From: Pararobbsia alpina_A
GTDB taxonomy: Bacteria; Pseudomonadota; Gammaproteobacteria; Burkholderiales; Burkholderiaceae
NCBI RefSeq assembly: GCF_965118125.1
Contig: NZ_OZ221287.1
Location: 3,596,001 to 3,660,000, forward strand
Length of the DNA stretch: 64,000 nucleotides
Reading direction: 5' to 3'
Positions 26,827-35,258 of this stretch are shown here, piece by piece; the first letter of the stretch is position 1, and each line of letters opens with the position of its first letter. A program made the translations under genes and the position numbers. The notes beneath the pieces are model-generated. The model did not search any database and had not been told where the DNA came from. It worked only from the letters and a program-made list of their open reading frames with translations.

Positions 26827-27981
26827 ATGAAAACGCTTACTCTGCTGCTGGCCATCCTGATCGTGGCGATCACGCCCGGCTGTTCAAAAAACTCGACGAT
26901 CGACACGTCCGGCGCGAACACCAACGCGCCTGCGCAAGCGGCCTCCGAGGCCGCTTCGCTTCAGCCGGGAAGCCCTGCATCCGCCGACGCGCAGGCCGGA
27001 AATTCGGCATCGCCCGACGCATCGCCTGCAAGTTCACAAACGCATGGCAGCAACCTGTCGTCAGACAAGGACGCTGCGCTGACGACTCAGCTTTCCGGTA
27101 TGTGGACGACACGCGTTGAATCGATGCACTCGTATATGGGCCTGGGCGATGGCCACGAAATGATCATGAACATCGTTCCGACGACAGGCGCAGACACGAA
27201 GGTCGTCTGGAAAGGGACGTGGACCGTGGAAGGCGGGAAGCTGATTCAGAACATCACACAGACGTCCGACGGCAATGCCAATCAGCTCGGAACCTATACG
27301 TCGGAGATCAGCAGTGTGTCGGACAAGACCCTGGAATTAACGGTGCGTAGCGGCGACAAAGTCCACACCTACCTATACACGAAAGTGCCGATGCAAGACG
27401 CCATCAGTTCACTGACCAGTCCCTCCACTCCGCCACCCTCGACTCCGACGCAACCGGCCCAAGACGCTGCGCCACAGGCCAATGCTCAGGACCGCCCGAG
27501 TGCAGGCAATTCAGGCAACGCCATCGAGCCATTCATGGAGGAATCCCGATACGTCGCGACCAACAATCTCGACAAAATCATGTTTGAGATCAACAAGCCT
27601 GCCCAGGTCAAGCTCGTCGTCGACATCGATGACAGAGTTCCGATCGACGTTGTCGTCCTGCCGCTCAAGGCGACCTATGCGCAATACACCAACCTGGTGT
27701 TCAACATCGGCATGCAGGAGGGTGCGGAAGCCCTTGCCACATTCGCAGCGCTGCTAGGTGACAACACGAACTACAAGACCGATACCCGGAACCGTATTAC
27801 CGAGGCCGATCTCTTCAATTTGCCGCTTTCGAAGAAAGGGGCCTATGTCCACTACGAGTCGGACTGGACTGAACTGAAGCCCGGCAGCTATACGGTGTTC
27901 CTCGACAATATGGGGAATTTCACTCCGACGAGAGGGGATGCACCGGTCAAGCTCGCGGTCTACGCTGTGGCGGATCAATAG
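26827..27981 (+). CDS. Lipoprotein of unknown function with low-complexity linkers
   Basis: A 384-residue protein. The signal peptide (MKTLTLLLAILIVAITPGCS) ends in a lipobox (TPGC). A long Ala/Ser/Pro-rich linker follows, then a beta-rich domain with WTTRVESMHSYMG and KVVWKGTWTVEGGK, a second proline-rich linker (STPPPSTPTQPAQ) and a C-terminal domain of about 150 residues including QVKLVVDIDDRVPIDVVVLP. No known family. It follows the J-domain gene by 65 bases and ends at a repeat copy. The function of this J-protein/lipoprotein pair is unknown. Confidence 0.75.
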   Translation: MKTLTLLLAILIVAITPGCSKNSTIDTSGANTNAPAQAASEAASLQPGSPASADAQAGNSASPDASPASSQTHGSNLSSDKDAALTTQLSGMWTTRVESMHSYMGLGDGHEMIMNIVPTTGADTKVVWKGTWTVEGGKLIQNITQTSDGNANQLGTYTSEISSVSDKTLELTVRSGDKVHTYLYTKVPMQDAISSLTSPSTPPPSTPTQPAQDAAPQANAQDRPSAGNSGNAIEPFMEESRYVATNNLDKIMFEINKPAQVKLVVDIDDRVPIDVVVLPLKATYAQYTNLVFNIGMQEGAEALATFAALLGDNTNYKTDTRNRITEADLFNLPLSKKGAYVHYESDWTELKPGSYTVFLDNMGNFTPTRGDAPVKLAVYAVADQ

Positions 27982-28061
27982 CCTGACGCTTCGCAGGTTT
28001 CGACGCTCGAAATCACGGTATGACCCGGGCTAAAGGTACGCCGGATGCCACGAACCTTCGG

Positions 28062-28162
28062 CGACCCACTCCGGTCAGATGCCCGTCTCCGAACCGGTCA
28101 GTCGACCGATTCCAGGTTTTTCGAACCAGAGCGCCAGTAAGCAGCTGTTGGCGACCTGGCCT
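28062..28162 (+). repeat. Dispersed intergenic repeat, unit B, copy 4
   Basis: Opens CGACCCACTCCGGTCAGATG and ends GTTGGCGACCTGGCC; matches the copies at 7253, 9427 and 20893 with the same internal order (CTCCGAACCGGTCAGTCG, then GGTTTTTCGAACCAGAGCG). Confidence 0.82.
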
Positions 28163-28208
28163 GTTCGACCAGGTGCGGACCTTCGAGGTCAGACCGAAAT
28201 GCAGCAGC

Positions 28209-28439
28209 CTAAGCGATGGGCGGGAACTTTGACGCAATCATTTCGGACGTTGGAATCATTCCCCCAAGGCTCCAATGCGACGGTGCATGCTCATCGATCC
28301 TCACCCACACCGACGAGCGGAATGACGGGTCACCGCGCCCCTCGATTTCTACCATCAAATCAGTGATTCGCCTGAGCATCTCGGCCTTCTGATCATCCGA
28401 GAGAATGCCGTTGATCGTCTGCACGTGGACAAAAGGCAT
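28209..28439 (-). CDS. 4-oxalocrotonate tautomerase-family protein
   Basis: A 76-residue tautomerase-fold protein. After removal of Met the N-terminal proline needed as catalytic base is present (PFVHVQTINGILSDDQKAEM), and the C-terminal half has the family pattern SVWVRIDEHAPSHWSLGG. AAGGAG sits six bases before the ATG. It is divergent from an HxlR regulator with a perfect palindrome between them, so it is very probably the regulator's target. The substrate is unknown; members isomerise keto-enol compounds. Confidence 0.9.
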   Translation of the reverse strand: MPFVHVQTINGILSDDQKAEMLRRITDLMVEIEGRGDPSFRSSVWVRIDEHAPSHWSLGGMIPTSEMIASKFPPIA

Positions 28440-28467
28440 GCACCACTCCTTAGATTGAGTACAATGG

Positions 28468-28490
28468 CTGGGTCTGATTTACAGACCCAG
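28468..28490. promoter_or_regulatory. Perfect palindrome, likely HxlR operator
   Basis: CTGGGTCTG and CAGACCCAG, nine-base arms around ATTTA, lie in the 72-base gap between the tautomerase and HxlR start codons. Size and place fit an operator bound by a dimeric winged-helix regulator controlling both genes. Confidence 0.7.
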
Positions 28491-28511
28491 AATAGCGCTG
28501 GAGGACGGAGC

Positions 28512-28991
28512 GTGTCAAAGCAATCATCTCTACAGTCTGAGAGACACCGAAATCGACCACTTGTTGCGATAGACGAGTGCGGTCTTGCACATGCCGCCGA
28601 CTTACTCGGCGATCGCTGGGTCCTGCTGATTCTTCGCGAGGCGTTCTATGGAGTGACGCGCTTCGATGCGATGCGCGAGGACATTGGCGCGTCAAAACAT
28701 GCACTGAGTAGTCGGCTTGAACAACTGACGAATGCTGGCATTCTGATCTCGCGGCCGTATCGTGAGCCGGGGGAACGAGAACGTAACGAATACGTTCTTA
28801 CAGAGAGGGGCGAGAGCCTTGGGCCAGTATTACTCGCGCTCCTAGACTGGGGGCAGACGTATCTTCGGTCGTCGAGCCGGCGGGTCTCCCTCATCGATCG
28901 GTCTACAGGGCACAAGGTGAAAAATGCATTCGCGACTGAAGATGGTCGCATTGTTGCCGGGGTAGACATCGCATTGCAAGTTTGCTCGTAG
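28512..28991 (+). CDS. HxlR-family transcriptional regulator
   Basis: A 159-residue winged-helix regulator. The HxlR signature is clear: AADLLGDRWVLLILREAFYG, FDAMREDIGASKHALSSRL and YVLTERGESLGPVLLALLDWG. These regulators respond to aldehydes, quinones or redox state; the sensing cysteine seen in some members is at CGLAHAADLL here (one Cys near the N-terminus). I chose the GTG at 28512 because GGAGGACGGAG precedes it; the frame is open upstream to 28425, but that would run through the palindromic operator. Confidence 0.9.
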   Translation: MSKQSSLQSERHRNRPLVAIDECGLAHAADLLGDRWVLLILREAFYGVTRFDAMREDIGASKHALSSRLEQLTNAGILISRPYREPGERERNEYVLTERGESLGPVLLALLDWGQTYLRSSSRRVSLIDRSTGHKVKNAFATEDGRIVAGVDIALQVCS

Positions 28992-29136
28992 GCGCGCTCT
29001 GGTATCGCACAACGCGAATTTCGCATTCGCATGTGCGCTCTCGCACATACCCGAAATTCCCATCGACGTGAATCTTATACATCCGTGGTCAATTGAGGTC
29101 GCGGATGGAGGCTCTTCTAGCCAAAGAGAGGCAGCG

Positions 29137-29364
29137 ATGTTCGGACTCGTGTTGGACTTTTATTGGGCCGCTCCGGGCGACGAGGCTAAGGTGTCAGTGA
29201 CCGGACCTACGTTAGCGGCGATCGACAGTATCGGAAGCATCAATCCGTTAAATAGCGCGGGCGAATGGCCACGCAGTAGTCTTTCGCCGGTCCATGCAAA
29301 GATCGTAACGAACAGTGCAACCGGACAGCCGATAGCGGGGCACGTATGCCAGATCATCGGCTAA
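29137..29364 (+). CDS. Small protein heading the caspase-like operon
   Basis: A 75-residue protein of unknown family. GAGAGG lies seven bases before the ATG, and its last 19 bases overlap the start of the lipoprotein gene that follows, which supports it as a real gene translated with the operon. Sequence features are few: VLDFYWAAPGDEAKVSVTGP and PVHAKIVTNSATGQPIAGHV, no signal peptide or membrane segment. Confidence 0.5.
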   Translation: MFGLVLDFYWAAPGDEAKVSVTGPTLAAIDSIGSINPLNSAGEWPRSSLSPVHAKIVTNSATGQPIAGHVCQIIG

Positions 29365-30713
29365 ACCTGCTTCGCCCGCTTACTAGCGTAATCGCGGCGG
29401 CCACCTTGCTGTCAGCATGCCACCCTGAGCAGTACCGTTGGTCGTCGGAGCTAGACTGGATCAATCACGACTCATTCAACCCGGTTGGAGTCGCTCGCAC
29501 CGACGGCAAGACGAGGGACGATTTTCCATCGGCACGGGTCTTCAGCTATTCGATCAAGAAGCCGGCAGATCCAGCTTCGTCGACAGCCGACAAGGGTGTT
29601 CAGAGCCTATCAGATCATGGGCAGCAGGCGTACATCGAAAGCATCGCCAAAGCTTCCAAAAAGCCAACGGGCGATCTGCAGGCTCTTTTAAAAAAGGATA
29701 GCGACGGATCTGGCAAAGGCGGGTTGAAATTTAGTGAAGAGGATGAGCTTTATCGCACCCTCGTCATTTCGATCGCTAAGGCAGTTCAGGCCAAGCCTGG
29801 CGATCGATTGATGAGAGTGGTCGTTCAAGTAACCCCGTGTGACAACGAGCGATTTACCGGATATACGGTCCCCGCGACAGCTATCACGTTACAGGATATC
29901 GCCCAAGTGCAAAACACTGTCACAACCTCGGTCACCGGGAAGTTCTCGCCGACATTCACGGGGAAAGTCACAGGTGGCGCAGAAGGGGATGCAAGCCTTT
30001 CGTCTGTGTCACAGGGTACGGCGGATATTGGCCAGCAGTATGAAAGCTTGAATCTGGACATTTCGCCCGACCGAATAGTCGTAATCCGCGAGAGCGAGCG
30101 CGGCGTGGATCTGTCGGGTAACGTGATCATTACGCCGATCACTGTCGCGTTGCCTGAAAATGCCCCCATGGACGCAGGCGTTCTCATCCCTTCGACAACA
30201 TCGTTCTTTGCGAGTGCCACGCCGTTGGCAGCGAACAAGATCTCGGTTACGCCAGCGCTTGTTCAGTACGCGCTTCCGCAACCGGTGTATGTCGACGTAA
30301 AGCTTCGATATCAACTTCGCGTGCCCGACGGTGACAGTCGCAAGTACTACGTCGAAGGAAAGCAGGATGTCTACATTCGATCAGGTGAAGTCGACGAGCC
30401 ACATCAGTTGCTGATCCCAGCACGCGAAGTTTCAGCCAAGCGTTACCGCGTCGTCCATCTCGTAGACGAAAAGTCATACGGTGCAGTTCAGATAACGGTG
30501 AACGGGATTAGGAACGATGCAGTGTTTGACGACTACGCGACAGCCTCGAGCTTCGCGGCTTGGATGCAGCAGAAGCACGCTACGACGCTTGGGAAGCAAG
30601 GGTATCACTTGGCCTATCGCTCGGCGGCCGGCACGGAAAGGTTCGAGGCACAGATCGCGAATCCGATCGCGACTGTGACCTCAGTTGCATCGGGGGCCGG
30701 TGCCAATAAATGA
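29346..30713 (+). CDS. Lipoprotein of unknown function, caspase-like operon
   Basis: A 455-residue predicted lipoprotein: signal peptide (LTSVIAAATLLSACHPEQY) with lipobox LSAC around residue 25. The middle is beta-rich (ATAITLQDIAQVQNTVTTSV, SVTGKFSPTFTGKVTGGAEG) and the C-terminal part holds VYVDVKLRYQLRVPDGDSRK. I recognise no family. Its start overlaps the preceding small gene; the next gene starts about 100 bases downstream on the same strand, so the four genes to 33,991 probably form one operon. A role as outer-membrane partner of the exported caspase-like protein is inference. Confidence 0.75.
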   Translation: MPDHRLNLLRPLTSVIAAATLLSACHPEQYRWSSELDWINHDSFNPVGVARTDGKTRDDFPSARVFSYSIKKPADPASSTADKGVQSLSDHGQQAYIESIAKASKKPTGDLQALLKKDSDGSGKGGLKFSEEDELYRTLVISIAKAVQAKPGDRLMRVVVQVTPCDNERFTGYTVPATAITLQDIAQVQNTVTTSVTGKFSPTFTGKVTGGAEGDASLSSVSQGTADIGQQYESLNLDISPDRIVVIRESERGVDLSGNVIITPITVALPENAPMDAGVLIPSTTSFFASATPLAANKISVTPALVQYALPQPVYVDVKLRYQLRVPDGDSRKYYVEGKQDVYIRSGEVDEPHQLLIPAREVSAKRYRVVHLVDEKSYGAVQITVNGIRNDAVFDDYATASSFAAWMQQKHATTLGKQGYHLAYRSAAGTERFEAQIANPIATVTSVASGAGANK

Positions 30714-30815
30714 CGTTGAATTCCCTCTGGCCCCGCAGAACGGCGTTCGCCAGGCTTGCGGCTTAGATTTAAGGCGCGTATAGGTGGGGCTCAGCCAAAG
30801 TGCGGGAGCGGGTTG

Positions 30816-31391
30816 ATGATGCACGAAAAAGCGCTGCACGGTGCGCCGTTGTGGATTCTCGCGATCTTGGTCACCCTCCTTTTCACAGCGCCCCCGGCGA
30901 GCGCCCAGCAGAAGATAGATTGGCCTCAGGCGACAGCGGACTTGAACAACCTGCGCCCCAAAGCCGTCACTTGCGCAGGGCTCATCAAGCACTACGGCAG
31001 CCACGGGGAAAACGCGCAAGCGGCCCTGACCTACGCGGACGGCAAGAGCGAGATCGACGCGGTCATCTCTGGTCTGACGGTCGCTTTAACTCCGAGCGGC
31101 AAGTCCGCCGATCTGCCAAGCCTGCAGTCCCATTTGACCGTGGCGAAGGCGGACCTCGAGTCGCTGTGTTCGGTTGCCGAACATGTGGTTCCGCAGGATA
31201 CGGGCGGCAAGGGCGTCATCGACGAGATCGCCAAGGCGGCGATCGAACCATTGGTGAGCGCCATCTCAAAGGGGGTCGCGGCGCTTTACACCGATCACCG
31301 CAGCGACACCGACCTCACTCGCAAGACAATCATCTCCCAGCTTGAGGGCGCGCGATGGCCGGACTTCAGCTCAATCGCAACCGTACCCTAG
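30816..31391 (+). CDS. Small exported protein, caspase-like operon
   Basis: A 191-residue protein with a cleavable Sec signal (LWILAILVTLLFTAPPASAQ, cut after ASA). The mature part is helical with two cysteines (VTCAGLIK and ESLCSVAEHVV) and no recognised domain. GGAG precedes the ATG at 30816 by seven bases; an earlier in-frame ATG at 30756 lacks a site. Its last 37 bases overlap the caspase-like gene, so the two are translationally coupled. Confidence 0.72.
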   Translation: MMHEKALHGAPLWILAILVTLLFTAPPASAQQKIDWPQATADLNNLRPKAVTCAGLIKHYGSHGENAQAALTYADGKSEIDAVISGLTVALTPSGKSADLPSLQSHLTVAKADLESLCSVAEHVVPQDTGGKGVIDEIAKAAIEPLVSAISKGVAALYTDHRSDTDLTRKTIISQLEGARWPDFSSIATVP

Positions 31392-33991
31392 CCGCCCTCG
31401 CACTTGCGGCCGGTATTTCGTTGCCCGCCGCTGCGTGGGGGCAGATCGAGTCGGCCGTCGCCGATCAACCCTATCTTGCGATTGACGCAGGGACCCACAC
31501 CGCGGGTCTCAATTCGGTCGCAGTCGATGAGGCGTCCAAGCTGGTGGCGAGCGCCGCCGATGACCGCACCGTCCGCATTTGGTCGGCCAGCGATGGAAGG
31601 CTTCTGAGCACCATCAACCTCCCCGCTGGCGCGCTCCGGACGGGCACGCCTTACGCGGTGGCGTTCCAACCTCGGACCGAGCTTCTGGCGATCGGCGGTT
31701 TCACCTCGGAGGCGGCCGGTTTCCCGATCTACCTTCTGAATCCCGGCAACAGCTCGGTAGTGGCCGTCATCAAGGGCGTTGGCGACGCCACCACTCGGCT
31801 TGCCTTCTCCGCGGATGGTCGCTATCTCGCGGCCGGCACTCAGGGTTTGCACGTCTTCGACGGAACCAAGAACTGGGCCGAGGTTTTCCACGACGACAGC
31901 TACAGCGAGGTCGTCTATGCCCTGCATTTCTCGTCGCAAGGCAACCTGCTCGTCGCTACCATCGATGGTCAATTGCGGCTTTACGGTCCGACTTGGAACG
32001 TTTTGGCGCAGCGCACCTGGGACTGGAACCAGCAGCTTCCCACTGCCGTCTTCCGACCTGATGGCCAGGTGATCGCCGTGCCAAACCCCCACACGCGAAA
32101 GGTTGACTTCCTTGATGCGCGAACGCTCGCCGACTTGCCCGAGGGTGGGAGACTCAACGGTGGCGATGTGCGAGATTTCGCGTGGTCCCGGGACGGATCG
32201 CGCCTGTTCGCGGCCACGGGCTTGTCTGCGACCCTTGCCGGAGTCGGCGACAAGGTTCTGGCTTGCGACAATGGAGGCCACTCGGACTGCGTGGACCAGG
32301 CACGCGCGAGCGGTCAGGTCACGGCGATGGCCGCGCTAATAGACGGCTTGATCGTCGGCGGCGCAGCGCGACCGTTTTTGGAGGCACGCTCACTCGCCGG
32401 CGCCACCCAGTGGGTGCATCGATCCAGCCTGGCCGACAATCAGAACTTTTACCCGCTGATCTCGACGTCGGCGAACGGGCAGATCATCACATTCCGCTTC
32501 GAGGCCGGTGGCAGGTTCCTGTCGTTCAACGCGGCCCAGCCCGCAACGCCGGTCGAGGTGAATACGGAGCAGATTCCCTACGAGGGCAACCAGTTGAGTG
32601 GCCTTGGCGACGACCTGCACCATCCTGTGTTCAAGGGCCATGCGCTGGCGATCGAGGGCCAGGAGACACTCCTAACACGATACATCACCAACAACGAAAG
32701 CAGGGTCTATTTGGGGACCTCGCAGGAGATCTACGCGTACGCCGGGACCGGTCAGAGACTGTGGCGCCGCGAAATGCCGGACTCGGTGCGTTCGGTCTTG
32801 CCGTCCCAGGACGGCCGCCTGCTTATCGCCGCCCTCGCCGACAGCAGCATTCGCTGGTACGACGCGCGCACGGGCGATGAGATCTGCGCCCTCATGACCT
32901 ACGCAAGCGGCGGGACCGCACAAATGGGTGGCGGTACGGCCACGGACCATCTCGGATGGGTACTGTGGACGCCAGCGGGCTACTATGCAGCCTCTGACGA
33001 GGCGGTGGATGTGCTCCAGTGGCGGGTCAACCACGGGGCCGAGGCGCTGGCTTCCAGCGTCCCCGTCTCCTCAATCTCGATCATGCATCGGCCCGACGTG
33101 TTCGCGCCGCTGCTGCAGAGCCTCGATATACGCAGCGCGCTCGGGGCCGCAGACCTCGCGACCGCAAAGGCGGCTGTGCAGGTGGCGACCAACGCGAAGA
33201 TCCAGCCCGGCGCACGGCTCCACGTGATCGCGATCGGAATCAAGGACTACGGTCCCAAGGCAGCACGTCTGATGCTGAAATTCGCTGACAAGGACGCTTC
33301 CGATTTCGCCTCGGCGCTCGATCTGACCCAGTCGACTTCGCCGGGGTCGCAACAGGGCTTCTACGCCGCGGTTATGCCGATGCTTCTGACAAACCAGTAC
33401 GCCACCGTGGGAGGCATCGACCAGGCGTTCGAGACGACGGCGCAGAGCATGGAGCAAGGTCACGGCCAGGACGTTGCCGTCGTCATGTTCTCCGGGCACG
33501 GCTTCCCAGTCGGCGGTTCTCTCTATCTGATGCCCTATGGAGTCGACGCTTCGAACCCTGCGCGGATCGAGGACACGGCTATCCCCCTCGCCCAGTTCCG
33601 GAACCTCATCGGCAAGCTTGCCGCCAATGGCCAGGTTGTGGTGTTCATCGACGCCTGTCATTCCGGAGCCGCAGCCGACGGGACGCCGCTCGCGCCGAAC
33701 GCCACGGGCTTTTCAGCCATCACGCCAGACGCCAGGACCGTGGTTGTGACCTCATCGACGGGGGCGGAGACATCCTACGAAGACTCGGCCTGGCAGCACG
33801 GAGCCTTCACCAAGGTCCTGTTGACGGCACTGGACCCGACAGCGAGCGGCCTGCATCCCGTCTCGATGGCCGAGCTCGTAGCGTTTGCTAGACCGCAACT
33901 GTTCTCCCTGTCGAAGGGTCGTCAGCACCTCGGCTACTACATGCAATTCCCGATGGCCGATCGGAAGCTCCTCGTCGCCGCACCGCGCTGA
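31355..33991 (+). CDS. Exported WD40-repeat protein with C-terminal caspase-like (C14) peptidase
   Basis: An 878-residue protein. A Sec-type signal (TLAALALAAGISLPAAAWGQ) is followed by beta-propeller repeats (VAVDEASKLVASAADDRTVR, TRLAFSADGRYLAAGTQ, FAWSRDGSRLFAATG, LPSQDGRLLIAALADSSIRW) to about residue 560. The last 300 residues are a caspase/metacaspase domain: His715 in MFSGHGFPVGG and Cys768 in VVFIDACHSGAA, the complete catalytic dyad, with VVTSSTGAETSYED after it. Most bacterial C14 proteins are cytoplasmic; an export signal is unusual. The cleavage specificity (Arg/Lys versus Asp) cannot be read. It is coupled to the upstream 191-residue gene by overlap and closes the operon. Confidence 0.92.
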   Translation: MAGLQLNRNRTLAALALAAGISLPAAAWGQIESAVADQPYLAIDAGTHTAGLNSVAVDEASKLVASAADDRTVRIWSASDGRLLSTINLPAGALRTGTPYAVAFQPRTELLAIGGFTSEAAGFPIYLLNPGNSSVVAVIKGVGDATTRLAFSADGRYLAAGTQGLHVFDGTKNWAEVFHDDSYSEVVYALHFSSQGNLLVATIDGQLRLYGPTWNVLAQRTWDWNQQLPTAVFRPDGQVIAVPNPHTRKVDFLDARTLADLPEGGRLNGGDVRDFAWSRDGSRLFAATGLSATLAGVGDKVLACDNGGHSDCVDQARASGQVTAMAALIDGLIVGGAARPFLEARSLAGATQWVHRSSLADNQNFYPLISTSANGQIITFRFEAGGRFLSFNAAQPATPVEVNTEQIPYEGNQLSGLGDDLHHPVFKGHALAIEGQETLLTRYITNNESRVYLGTSQEIYAYAGTGQRLWRREMPDSVRSVLPSQDGRLLIAALADSSIRWYDARTGDEICALMTYASGGTAQMGGGTATDHLGWVLWTPAGYYAASDEAVDVLQWRVNHGAEALASSVPVSSISIMHRPDVFAPLLQSLDIRSALGAADLATAKAAVQVATNAKIQPGARLHVIAIGIKDYGPKAARLMLKFADKDASDFASALDLTQSTSPGSQQGFYAAVMPMLLTNQYATVGGIDQAFETTAQSMEQGHGQDVAVVMFSGHGFPVGGSLYLMPYGVDASNPARIEDTAIPLAQFRNLIGKLAANGQVVVFIDACHSGAAADGTPLAPNATGFSAITPDARTVVVTSSTGAETSYEDSAWQHGAFTKVLLTALDPTASGLHPVSMAELVAFARPQLFSLSKGRQHLGYYMQFPMADRKLLVAAPR

Positions 33992-34379
33992 TGGTCGATG
34001 ACCCGGAATCCGGGTGGGCATCGCCCGCGATGCGGGCGCCGTACATAGAACTGGTCGAGGTCGAGCGCGGCATGTTCGACCGGATCAACTTCAATTTGGA
34101 TCGGCACACGCTGCGCATCATCATAACCAGGCGGCTAATTCAAGCAACAAACACGCGATCGTTGCGATCTATCGAATACCTTTGTGCCGTCACGAAGCGA
34201 AACTCTCGACGAACTTACTCCGCATCAGGAAGAACACGTCACCGCCCAGCTCCATAATCAAGATGATTTTGCCGGACTCTTACGTACTTCGTGCGTCTTT
34301 TCCCGGTGCATGACGGTCCTTCCCGCGATTCTTGCGTCCGCGGTATAGCCCCACGTAAAAAACAGTGAGATGTCTTTCG
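33992..34379. other. Gap without a supportable gene
   Basis: About 390 bases following the caspase-like gene. Small frames have no family features. It probably contains further decayed upstream sequence of the recombinase that begins near 34,380. Confidence 0.45.
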
Positions 34380-34890
34380 GGGCCGCAATAAAACGCGGAT
34401 GTTCGCTCGCTCGCAAACCAGAGCCAGCAACTACGGTGCGCGCGTGCGATCTCATCAAGTTACGGGTGCGTGACGTCGGCAGCGCAGATCGCGTAGCGTC
34501 AAGAGCCACCGTCATGCAGCAAAAGACACAGCGGCCGGGTCAATTCGAGATCACTGAGCAAACGAGGGAGATGTTGCAAATTGGATCCGCAGCGCGAAGC
34601 TCGCGGCGGGTGACTATCTGTTTCCGAGCCGGTTGCACAACTCGCCTCATATCTCTACCCGGCAATACTCGCGGATCGTCCATCGCTGTATCGCGTCGAT
34701 TGGCCTGGACGACTCTGCGTACGGCACGCACACGATGTGTCGCACGAAGGCGTCATTGATCTACCTGCGAACGAAGAACCTCCGCGCGGTGCAACTCCTG
34801 TTGGGGCACACGAAGCTCAAGAGCACGGTGCGCTACCTCGGGATCGAAGTCGATGATGCGCTCGAGATGGTTGAGCAAACAGAGGTGTGA
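34380..34890 (+). pseudogene. Decayed tyrosine recombinase (integrase), C-terminal half
   Basis: One frame gives VRACDLIKLRVRDVGSADRV and KTQRPGQFEITEQTREMLQ; after a frame change near 34,610 another gives SPHISTRQYSRIVHRCIAS, YGTHTMCRTKASLIYLRTKN, VQLLLGHTKLKSTVRYLGIE. The tyrosine (VRYLG) and the GHTK box remain, but the catalytic HxxR arginine is a cysteine (HTMC) and the N-terminus is missing. Same family as the 3.3-3.8 kb remnant. GTTGAGCAAACAGAGGTGTGA closes it. Confidence 0.88.
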
Positions 34891-34935
34891 GGAGGTGACG
34901 GCCGGCGAGCGGACGCTTGCCGGCCAGGTGCGGTC

Positions 34936-34991
34936 ATTGAATGCTGAACAGCGAATGTCTCGTCCCGGCAGCGTTGCGGCCGTTGGCACGA
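34936..34991 (+). repeat. Second short repeat, copy 2
   Basis: Same 56-base unit as 7372-7427 (core GCTGAACAGCGAATGTCTCG). It lies 45 bases after the recombinase remnant and may be part of the 3' flank that travelled with it. The rest of the gap to 35,258 shows no gene. Confidence 0.85.
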
Positions 34992-35258
34992 CGCGACTAA
35001 AAGACGGTTGTGGGTCCGCACGCGGCCGAACGAGAGGACTTCTGGGAGTGTCTGGCGGTTGCGTCCTCGTAGAACTTGCACGACTCGAAGCATCGAGAGA
35101 GGGATACGCTTCGCCAAGAAGGTATCCGTGGCGAAGGGCCCCTGCTCCGACGCAAGCATTGCCGACGCAGGGATGCTTTGGATTTCCGTAGAAATAACTT
35201 GAACGAATCTGGCAAGATTCGCTGCGACTTGGCCGAGAACGATCGCCTCCCCGCGTTG

